This document shows, piece by piece, positions 1 to 12,100 of a stretch of DNA of 64,000 bases. The stretch comes from Owenia fusiformis (taxonomy: Eukaryota > Annelida > Polychaeta > Sabellida > Oweniidae), in assembly GCA_903813345.2 (NCBI GenBank), contig CAIIXF020000007.1, positions 18,837,564 through 18,901,563 on the forward strand, read 5' to 3'. The notes under the pieces were generated by a model. The model saw only the letters and a list, made by a program, of their open reading frames with translations, did not search any database and was not told the DNA's origin. The first letter of the stretch is position 1, and each line of letters opens with the position of its first letter. The position numbers and the translations under genes are program-made.

Positions 1-191
1 GGGGAAGTTTTGAGAACAGTCCTATTACCCAGTGACTTCATGTTCTTGCTTCGAGCCCTTATAACCTTGCCCCTACATACCTCACTTCTGGAGGTGAGGT
101 AGATGGGTGTGGGGTACAGAGACTTGATGCATGACTAATGTTTTACTTTACATGACATAAATGTTGTTACAAATGCACTTGTCTGTTGTAG

Positions 192-3100
192 CCCAATGGT
201 CCCTAGATTTGCCAAGGAGTCCCAGTGTGACATACTCAAGCCAACAGATCCAAGACTAGAAGAACAATTACGTGAAAGTAAGTTACTTGTATTTCCTATA
301 ATTTTGTACTCTTGAAGGAAATATACGTTTTATATCCTGGCGGACAATTTTTGATTGATAAAATGGCTAAAATACCACAACTTTTGTTTTTTTACCATAA
401 ATTTGCTCACATTACAAGTGCAAATTATAAAGGATGTATGTGCTTCTTATCATTTTTATGGCACCACCAAAAGTGGTGACATATTGTTATGGTCTCCGTT
501 TTTTTTAACGGCAGTTGGTGGTTGGCGGTTGGCAATCGGTATCTGTTACAAATTCTTACAACTTCCAATAACTTAACAAATACTGTTTAGACTGACTTCA
601 ATTTTTTTCAAAAGCATCTACATGTTTTCAGAAGTTCAAATCTGACTTTATATTTAAGAGTTGACCTTCAATGACCTTTTCAAGGTCAAAAAGGTATTTT
701 TTCAACTTGCTTCAAATTGACCAATTTTTTTTCAAAATCATCTACAAGTTATCAGAAGTTCAAATCTGACTTTAGATTTGACCTACAATGACCTTCTCAA
801 GGTAAAAAAAGGTTAAAAAAGGTCAAAAAGGTCTTTTTCAACTTGCTTCAAATTGACCATTTTTTTCCAAAATTATCTACAAGTTCTCAACAGTCCAAAT
901 CTGACTATAGATTTGACCTTCAATGACATTCTCAAGGTCAAAAAAGATTTGACCTTCAATGACATTCTCAAGGTCAAAAAGGTCTTTTTTCATCTTTTTC
1001 AAATTGACCAATTTTTTTTCAAAATCATCTACATGTTCTCATAAGTTCAAATCTGACTTTAGATTTGAGATTTCACCTTCAATGCTCAGGGTCAAAAAAG
1101 TTATTTCTTCAACTTGCTTCAAATTGACCAATTTATTTTTTCAAAATCATCTACAAGTTCTCAGAAATTCAAATCTGACTTTATATTGAACTCATAATAT
1201 TGTGAGCAACTAGGTGGTGACATTTGTCATGTTGATGCCTTGTTAAAAGGCATTTGTAACCAAGTCTATTGATGATGCAAGTTATACTTTCTTTAATAGT
1301 TGTATATCTAAGGATCAGAAATAAGAACTAAACCACTGAAAACAATCAATCTTAATTATTTTCATGCTCTTAATGAAGATATTGAAACTGCAAGATCGTT
1401 CAGCACTTTCACAAATAAGTTGAAACAAGAGATTATGGAAAGTCATATCATTATATGTAAATATCCACCTAAAATATGAAAAACATAACCTACTTCATGC
1501 ATTGAATATTGATGATTTTCATCATTAAGTTACATAAAATTCTTATGTTGGGATCTAACTTAATATATTTTATTTGTGCATGTAGCAATATGTAAAATGT
1601 GTACACGCATATAATACATTCCAATTTAGAAGTGTCCCTCTTTTATGCTTGAGCCTGTACTCCAAGGTATAGAGCAGGTAATGGATCACAAATTGCCATA
1701 TTTACTTCACAAGAAAATCTAAATCATTTGGTTTGTGGCAGTGGTTCCTACTCCACCAATCTTCAATGTGTTTATAAGATTTCCCAGTCGTAGTGTCTTC
1801 GTGTAGTTTTTGGCATAAGTCACACCAGGACGGGAGCTTTCCTGGTCCGAAATAAGCAGTTGCTTTGAATCTCTCTTTAATTCTTAGATATTTGATATAC
1901 TCATCAGGGTTCTTTATTAAATACTTAAGATGTGATGCAAGATCTTTTGGGGATTCAAATTTTGATGTTTCAATGTAAGATCCCTCCGGGGCAAATCTTG
2001 AATAATCCGCACCTCCTCTTACAACTGGAACAACATCAAGGGGTAGTATTTTAAAGAATTTTTCTGTGACGTAATCAGTGCAGAAACTATTTTCAAAAGC
2101 GATATAAAATTTGTATTTTTTGTTGATCATTTCCAAACAGGCCTTATCTGATCCTCGCCAATCTTTCCGACATGTGAGGTTACCACATTTGCCGTATACA
2201 TCGACACTTATATATCTCTGCAATTCTTTGACATACTGGTCTCTTCTACTTGCTGTGTCACAGTTGCTTACAATCCAAGCAACATCACCCATCTTAGATT
2301 CAATTATGGATGTATAGTTTTTTACTTCTTGCTGGACAGGACTGGTTACCATATCAACCTGTCCATAATGGAGGCGTATGTCAGAGTCTGTTCTATATGT
2401 CATGGTCCAGTCAAATTTTCTATTCCAAAGTTCAGATTTGTAGCTGAAAAATACAAGATTTTGATATTACGAGACTAGTTTAGATAATATATAGTCTGAT
2501 AGAATACTTGATCATATTATATATAATTTTGGCAAGCTTTGCATATCACTGTGGCAACACCATAGGGGTTTAAACATATTTTGCTTATTAAATCATTATT
2601 TTGTGGTTTCTATGGAACATAAATTAACATAAATGCCAACAAGTGAATCTCGAGCTTGCCAATGGTGCCAGAGTCTTCTTTATGTTATAACCCTCAAAAG
2701 AACTCTCAAAAGTACTCTCCTGGCACTTTTTGGCCACCATTCTGACATAACAGCCTAATAGATATTCAAGGACCTAAGCTTCACGAAAATGGTGGATGCC
2801 TATGAGTCAAAAAAAAGCGTGTTGACTTTAAAAAAAATTGGTTGTCTGACAACAGTTATATATATTTTTAACACTTACTTGTAATTCTTTGACCATTCAG
2901 GGCATTCCAACATAAAGAAAACCCATTTTTGATGATTGTTCTTTACTGGTGGTAACTTCCCTAGCTGTTGTATATGAAACACAACTGCATCACTTTGACT
3001 TAACAACATTTTGTCATCTGTTATCTTACAATTCCTTACTGGGCATGACAATCTCTTAAATGGTTCCTTCCCGAGTCCAACCTCCCATCCCTTCTCATCC

Positions 3101-6100
3101 CAGAATGAATTATAGAGTAGAATCAGTTTCTCTGACTGTTTCTTAGTTATGTGTCCCTCAGCTGTATTCATATCATCAAGGGAATCCTCATACTGAAGAA
3201 TATCATCTGCTATTCCATCTTGTTCAATCAGATTTGGTGATTCATTTATATTGTTTTCATATACACCAGATTGTATCCTTGAAAGCTCATGATTTTTGTC
3301 TTTAATTGGCATGGTTACTTGTATATCTTTGAACTTCACTGTTTCTTTAGTATGTATCACGTTGATGTACTTTACTATTAAGAGCAAGGAAATTGAAAAT
3401 GATGTTAATAAGATAAATGAGATCTTCCTCAATGTGTATAGTTTCATCCTGAGCTTTACCATTCTGATTTGCAATGTTAACATTGCTTCCACATCACTCG
3501 TATTTGTTAATCATTTATTTTTATTTGTACCTGTATTTGATATGATATCATTGAAGTACATGTACATTATCTAGTCTATTAAAAATGTAGATCAGGACTC
3601 GTTTTTGATGCTTTGGGCAATCTAACAATGTAGTATAGTAGATTGCATATAGAGTTTTAATTGCTATCTGCACTTAGTATGATTATTAATATGATTATTC
3701 ATTTTAGTGGGTTTTCAATGCAGCTGAACATGAGACCTAGGGTTGAACAAATCACTGCATCTCCTATAATGTACTTAATTGGAACATATTTATCCTACCT
3801 TACCTCATTTGATTAGGGATATAGAGGACCCATCTGTCAGGTTTCTGTCCGTTCATCCTTCCAGCTGTAAATATGTCTTGATGACTGACTAACCCTGGTT
3901 ACAGAAATTAATTTATGTAGCACATGCCCTTAAGTTATGAGTATCTAGTAGCTTTATTAAAGATAATGAAATAATTGAAAAATGGTAAATTACTTAGGGG
4001 TACACATATATGTTCACATCCAGTTATTTTGTGATTTAGGGAAGTAATTTGAGTGCTTTTCTAAAAATTAGTAGTTGAAATAAAATGTAGTAACAAAATA
4101 TGTGCTATTTTGGACCATAGGGTTTTGAACAAATGGATGGGGGATAAATGAAACCCCAATAAAAATCAAACTAATAGGTTTCAGACCAATGGGATGCAAT
4201 TGATAAAGTTTCCAGAATTCCAGGTGTAAAAGTATCTTGAATGGGACTGTCATTATATTTCACCAGTCTTCTTCGATGACTTATCCAATGTCCAAAAATA
4301 TCTTTTTTCTCATGCTAATGATGTTCTTTCGAGTGTAGATGCATCTGAAATTATGACTGACTTCGACTTGTGCTTCTAGATTGTTTATCACCAAGTTTTG
4401 TGTCTGTAGATTTTCACTTACATGTATTTCCATGTTTCAAATTGTTAATGACCAATTGTTCCTAGCTCCATGTTCATACAATGCTTATAACCCTGAGCTC
4501 ATTGAATGAGATACTATGCTCTGAATAAGACAAATTTTCAGTTTACTATACAGTACGTCCCCAAAAAAACGCAACAAAGAAAAACATTGTAAAATCACAA
4601 AACTAGTGATGAGTACATCAATTTCATTTTGTTTATCATGAAGCCATGTGTCTCCCCTTTCCGATGATATGTCATTTGTTCATATCCAATCATGGACCAC
4701 TGAAAAATCATTGTTTTTTCGTACATGGGTGAAAAGGCCTTTGTGCCAAGTTATGAAATATCTATCAACAGATCCTTATTGTGCAATCAGGTAAATCATT
4801 ATGTAATTGGTACTGGGGATTAAATTTTTGTCACAAGATGTACCTAACACAAGTTTCTGATTTAGATTTACTGAGGAAAAAGAAAAAATGAAAAGAAAAA
4901 TTAACTTTAAGTGTTCATCAGTATCCTTGTTGGTTCAGTTTAACGAACATATGGAAAAAGTGGCATAAACAGTCGTTGCCTGTCATCTTATGAAAGATTA
5001 CTCATGAAAGATTACATTCCATGCCCTTTCACATGACCACTATTTCTCTACACACTGAGACTGGCCTGTGTGTTCATGTCGCACACCTTTTTGAATCATC
5101 TGGGGTTCTGGCAGAGAGCAGCAACCTCATTGGTGACTCTTTGTTAACTGTTGCAATGTCTAAAACTTGGCCCAGAGCAGATTTTGGCACGTTGTACAAA
5201 AGGAATGATTATTCAGTGGTCTATGGTCTTATATGAATAATTGACATACCATTGGAAAGAGGAGACATATGGCTTCCTGGTAAACTAAATCAAATTGATG
5301 TTATCATCATTGGTTTTGTGATTTTACAGTGTCTTTTTTGTTGCGTTTTTTATGGGACGCACTGTATATCCAATCAGATTGACTTAGCAAGTTCAAATGC
5401 TTTCAGTGATGTTTAAGGAAATTGTTTACATGAAGTTGATTATTCTGCCTAAGATTAAAGCTGATCTACATTGATGCTTTAGCAACATAGTCACTAGGTA
5501 TTTCTAGAATGTTACTGAGCTATCTCTGTTATTGTGTTACAGGTGTCAAGCTGAATGGCAGTCTAGCTGAGGAGCTTACTGCAGCCAGGAAGGAGATAGC
5601 CGCACTAAAATGTAAACTAAAAGAAGTTGAGGTAAGTGTACATGTACTTTCTTTGATTTGTGATAAGAGTCTAATGGGGGGAGGGGGAGGGGGGGGGAGG
5701 GGGAAAGCATTAACACAATCTCGACTGGTTTGTGTTATAAACATGAGTATATTCAGTTTTGAACAAAATAATCAATCGGCCAGGCACTGGCCAATGAATG
5801 TAGTTTTAGAGGGTGAGACTAGAGAAAAATATTAATTTGACACTTCATATTTGATCTTAAAATGTCCATATATGTATATTTCAGATGCATAGTTTAGCAC
5901 GCCACAGCACTCATCAATACTACAGTGTTGAGAATGAGTGTATTCTAGTGAATGGTCACACTGATATAGAAAGTGATGACTCTGCCACGATCTTGCCCAC
6001 CTTACAACGTCACACACCACGAGTGCTCAATGGAGAAAGGTAGTTCAACATACATCTAGATTTTGCCTTATGCTTCTATAGTATTGCGTCAAGTTCCTTG

Positions 6101-9100
6101 TCCCCTCCCATATATATTTCCCTACCTGATGTGTAGGTATGTATGTTGGTGGGGGATGCAAATGGATGATCCAAAACCATGCTTCTGTAGGCACTGTTTT
6201 TGGAAGTGAACTTTAATTTTTTATTGTCTTTTCATTACTTAGAAATGTATTATACTAAAGAAGGGGTAAGATATCATTGCATTAGGACTTGAGCTCTAGG
6301 TACAACAATATTTTTCAAATTGGTTGATAGTACAAACAGAAGACTGCTTCTCCTTGCATTATGCAACATCATTGATTTACAAGTTTGTGATTCTATATAC
6401 CAATGAAATATTGATGTTTCTGCACCATCGCTCTTTGCACTTCTCTTAATCTCAACATTTTATCTAGAAGTTACACAGAAGTCTCAATTACTGTCATCTT
6501 TTGTTTCCAGAAAAATCTAAACAATTAACTTACTAACAACTAACCAGTAACACTTTTCTTTCTTTTCTATATAGCCACGGTAAATTCCGAACTGCTAGAA
6601 AAATGACTCCACGTGTGTTGCCAAAACCACCCTCTAACCACTTTGCAAATAAATTAAAAAACGGATACCAGAATGAAGTGAAAAAGTATTTAATAAAGTA
6701 AGTTGTATAACGTTTTCACCAATGGATGTCCATGCAATAGGATATTATATATTTATTTTGGAAAATTAACATTTATGGAAAACCTAAATCAAATAGCTAA
6801 TCTGAATAGGGAGTCATATAAAGAGAGAAAATGGATGTTATTGACACATTTAAGTGAAGAAAGTAACAGAAATGGAAGTTGTGACAAGAGAATTTTTCTT
6901 TTGTCTAGGCTATACTAAGAAGGGCAAAATCATAAAATTAATTTGAAATTCTAAATTATTGAATCGGAGCTGGCTAAGACAGCTCCTTATATGGATTTCT
7001 TGTTGCATTGAACATTGTATTTGCGTTTGTTCTTTAAATGTACATGTATTTGGTTTTGGCTAGTTCTATAATTCTAGTAACCATATTAAACATAACATTT
7101 TAATTTACTTCAACATGTTGAGGTAACAATTAATGCTTTAATACAATTTTTGAAAGGTGAAGTTTTATAATAATAAAATCTTTGACACAGAGTGTAAATG
7201 TATCTTTAAATTTCAGTGGAAAACAAATGATGCAGTTGAACGACCATGTGGTTGTTAGGGGCGACAGAACTGGCAAAGTGAGATATATCGGCCATCTTGA
7301 AAATGTTGGGAAGTCAGTCAATAACAGCATTTTCATTGGATTAGAGCTGGATGCACCAGGTAATATATTAAGCATGGAAAAACTTGGGTGAATAGTGCAT
7401 CTTCTCTCTCTTCTCTTCTTTAATTAAAATTGGTTACTGATTGTGCATTTTAACCCAGAAATGTTTTGCACATGTATTGTCCTGTCATTTGATTGCTTAA
7501 CTCAACTTTTTAGGTATGAATTTAAGTGTTTCACAAAGTCTATCGATGGCTTATTTTTCAAATATAAACTGCATGGTATATTGAACAGGGACATCAACCT
7601 TGTACTTAAAGTATGCAGTAAAATGTAAATCTGAGGTAAGGTCACTTGTCCAAGTCAGAAAGTACTTTAAACAAGTTATACAATAAGAGTTTGAACTGCA
7701 TATAATCCAAAAACAGTTTGTGTTTTGTGATAATTATTATGTCCCCAATTCACATCTCACATATTGCTATATGAAGGGTGTATGTTGAGTACTGATTGAA
7801 TTGAAACTCCCTGTTATACAGATTTTCATGATTTGACTTTGTGTTTTCCAAAAATGTTATTACTCCATACAACATAGTCAGGGAAATTGAGGTTTATAAA
7901 GGAAAAGTCAAGGAAATGATATGAAATTTTTCTGTTTTAACAACCCTGAATTGTTCATGAGGTGTTCTCAAAGTAACTCGAAGTACATGTTTATTAAATA
8001 TTACATTTATATCATAATGTAAATCCATTGAAATAAGATTCAACTTACTACGAAAGTTGTAATACATAAACAAAACATTGCCAGTTGATCCTTTCATGCA
8101 TTATGTGAAAAGGAAATATTTTAGCAAAACAGCATACCAACATTTACAATAAATGTTTTTTGTAAGCTAGTTCAATCTTAGCTGCACGTTGTGTGGTTTA
8201 TTGAACATATTTGAATGAAACATTTCCTTTACAAACAAAATACAAACATAAGAACATCACTTCAATAAAATGAAAACCAGAAAAAATAAATATGTTTCTT
8301 TGGATTAAGAAACCTGATATCTCCACATTTTGTTTCATCTGCTAGAAAAAATCGTAAAATAATTGTATCATTATTTCAAATTAGGACTCAGATGTTTAGA
8401 AATTAAAGGTATTAAGATATTTTAATTCTGGGTATGACTTTTTTCAAGAAATGGAATTGGCGATTTTTTGCAACTTGTTTATTGACACGTCCTTATATGT
8501 AAATAAGAAATGAATATTATTTCCTAATATATCCGACCCTCTTCATGGATATAGTTTTCCATATAAACCTTAAATTATTTTTTTATTTATGATTATTAGA
8601 ATAGATTCTTGGTTCCTTTCCTGCACTTACCAATTTAGAATAGGTAATAGGAAAAACGTGGCTTGTTTGTGAAAGAGGAAGTGAGCAAATGTTATTATAC
8701 TTGTAAGTCATGTTCATTATAGAGAGACCGGTTTAATAAAATTGCTCAAAATGATTTGATGGAATGTGTCATCTTTCCTGTTTTGCCTTGCAAATATGTG
8801 ATCATGTCTGATCAATCTGATAATCAACTTTGTTAGTTTCAACCATATCATTGATCATCAGTTTTTGATATGGTCATATTTTATGTACTCTGATGTAGCT
8901 AGCAACATATAACATATAAGTTGTGTGCTTGCCAAGCGTCACTGCCAGACATGGTTAGCACTCACCATGGGTTCAAGTATCAAGTGAATTTTCAAATTAT
9001 TTGGATCTTTTTGATTTGCCTAAATGATTCCCGCTTAACTGTTTTTATCTAAATGCTGTTAAACAGTTTTATCTACGTAGTTTTACAAACCTAATAAAAA

Positions 9101-12100
9101 TTGCAGTCTATTTTTTCCGCTGCGTTGGGCTCATATATATTTTATACAGAAAATCTTGTCAAGTGAAATAAATTATCGACCAACATTCAGAAGTTTATTT
9201 TGTTGTCTGATTCGAAAAAAACTGTCTTAGCATTTGCGAGTGGTGAATGATTATAGAGTCATTAAAGGAAAGAAACTTCTCAAAAAGTTGCTTACAGTTA
9301 TACATTTAATGATTATAAGTTTTAGCCCGCCAATCTTGACTTCCTGTGAAGCATCATTCATTCTATAATCATTGCTCAATTTGCCAAAAGTGTCGAAACA
9401 TGGCATCAACATGTGATTTTCTAATTATGTCTGTAATATGAAATGATAGTTTGATGTAATATTTGGGGAAAACATTCAAATTTCTTGGCAAGTTCAGGAG
9501 TTGTTTTGTTTAGGCATACATCTCGCTTTTCAAAACTTAAAGATATTGTTAATGTAATATGCTTGAAAAATAAGTTGATTGAAATATGAGACATTAGTAC
9601 ATAATTATAGTGTTCTATTCAATTTTTAAATTTAGGTTTCCAGTAAAACTATTTTTATGACTGATGTATTTTTGAGAGTGAATACCTTTAAGGTATGTGG
9701 TCCAAGATGCAATTCATAGACCTTCAAATTCATGTGAGTTCAAGATTGTCTATAATACTTTCAGTTTCTTTTAATACTGCCTTGGCAATCAGTACATGGT
9801 TTGGTTTCTGAAAAGGACCATTTCAAAATAGGTATGAAGTATGAATCTCTGCAAAAGTCACTCTGTTAATTGCACTTTGCTATGTGCTATATTGTTGTTG
9901 TCTTCGGTTGTCTTTTGCTGATGGGTGGGCTGGTGTTACATAAATCCTGGGGGGAGGTACTGGTCAAGTTTAAACAGTTTTGCCGCTGAGACTCAAAATA
10001 TCTACCCACATCTAGGGATTTTTTCTCTAAAGATGGACCCAAATCTAGGTTTTTCTTTCAAAAATAGACCCACTTCAAGGTAATTTTTAAAAAACAAGAC
10101 CTACTTCCGGTGATTTTTTTCAAAAACAGTACCCAGTTTTAAGATTTTTCAAAAACTAGACCCAGTTCTAGGGATGTTTTCATCAAAATGGGACCCATAT
10201 CTAGGTTTTTTTTCAAAATGGGACCCACATCTAGGGATTTTTCGGTGAAAAAGTGACCCACTTTAGCGGCACGTCCCCTTATAGTTAATATATATATATA
10301 TACATACTATGTACTAAGGGATATACCCTGTATCAAAAATCGAGCATTAATAACTGATTTATTCTATACTTAGTATATTATGAGGGTTTATAGTCAAGTC
10401 CCCTGGCTCAGGATCTACTCCCTGAATTTGTGACGTCGTAGATCTGATGAGCGGGTGATATACACTGTATATATCACCTGCTCACGTCACATATCAATTA
10501 TATTCCTGCATATTATTTACCTATAACACTACTTAGTATGGAATAGATTTACATGTATTTATTTAATGATTAAAACCTTAAAAGAGATGCACAAGGAGCA
10601 TGCATTAAGAGAATGACATGTATCATTCATACAATGAGAAGGCTTAAAAGTTATATTACAGAGACAATGCTTATTGTGTCTGTAGCCACCACTAGTTAAA
10701 GTTCATAAAAATATTTGACACCTCACAAAATGTTTATAACTTATGTCTCATAGGAGACTTTCTTATATTTTGATTTACCGTTGCACACCTTGAGGATTTC
10801 TTTGTTTTTTATTTAGGTGCATCGACCTTGTCACTTAAAATTGATATCTATTCACTGAGGCTCCACTGTATAAAATCATAGCTTGCTACGATTTCATTAT
10901 TTACCCACACATTGTGAGTTTTTACGTATAATATATTGTTTAAACCTTTTGAAAGCAACACATTTACGACAGGGTTAACTAAATATGTGCAGAAGAAGTG
11001 AGATCTTTTATTTCAATTTATGATATAAATTTATTACAGAATTCAACATTTACTGATTACCTTCTAAGTTTTGTTTTTCTGTATGTGTCTGCTTATTGAG
11101 ATGCATTTGTGAGCTATGATGTGCGATTTCTCATTTTGACTGTGGTCACCAATTTCAGGTGGTGTACTTTATCTATTCTAACTTTTCATATGCTTTCCAT
11201 TCTTACACTGTTCTTAACTTGCTTCTTGTGTTGCAAAACGGGCTATTTAGTTTCATTTAAAATATTTATATGAATAAACAGAAAATTCAATTAAAAGATG
11301 ACAGAGTGTATTGACACTCCATACGATGTGTATGTGCAAAATCTCACGTAGACATTGAATGAATGAACACTGAATGAACTCAAGGTGGTTGTTTAACTGT
11401 TATTATGGGAGTAGTAATTGCTTTATCTGTGATCAATCCAGGGAAAGTAGTTTCAAGGTTGAATGAAGCATCCCTGGAAGCGGCTCAAAGTTTAAAGCAA
11501 AATTATACCAAAATATTTTTATAGTTGAAAGTACACATTTATTGGCCCATTTGCTAATGTTCTGAATTTTTTTAATAATCTCAACAGAAAATGTTTTTGT
11601 ATCTTTCTAATTGTGTTTCAATATTTGCAGTTGGTCGCCATGATGGTATTCTGAATGGAAAGCGCTACTTCCAATGTGCTCAAGATCACGGTGTATTTGT
11701 CCCAATACAAGATGTTGTGTGCCTCGTTGAACACAGGAGACAGGTAGGAAATTTTAGTTTCTAATCGGGTGCCCCTCAGAACTCTAAAAGTCTAAAAAAT
11801 CCCCTAATAATTGATTATTTGAGGGTAAACATAAAGTACATAAGTAATTATAACATTCAACATGGCTTGTCACTTTTTGAGTAAAAAAATTAAAATCGAA
11901 ATTATTCTTTCCCCTTGTAAATCACTGTATTCATTATCATTGTAATTTAGATCAAACTATGTCACTGTTGTTTGGTAAGACCCCAGTCACAGTCATTCAC
12001 CTCAGATGAAATACAGTTGACAGAAGAAATAAATTGGATAGGGTCAGGAGTTGTAAATAATTTAGTCCAAACCATACACTGTTGAATGAGTCATCGTTAG

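Larger units (their letters stand above)
7360..11630 (+). other. 4.3-kb intron of the CAP-Gly gene
   Basis: No exon-like frame with splice sites and no second gene were found. It holds the short degenerate tandem block at 9990-10265, a (TA)n stretch near 10288-10300 and a stem-loop near 10449-10483. Confidence 0.6.
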
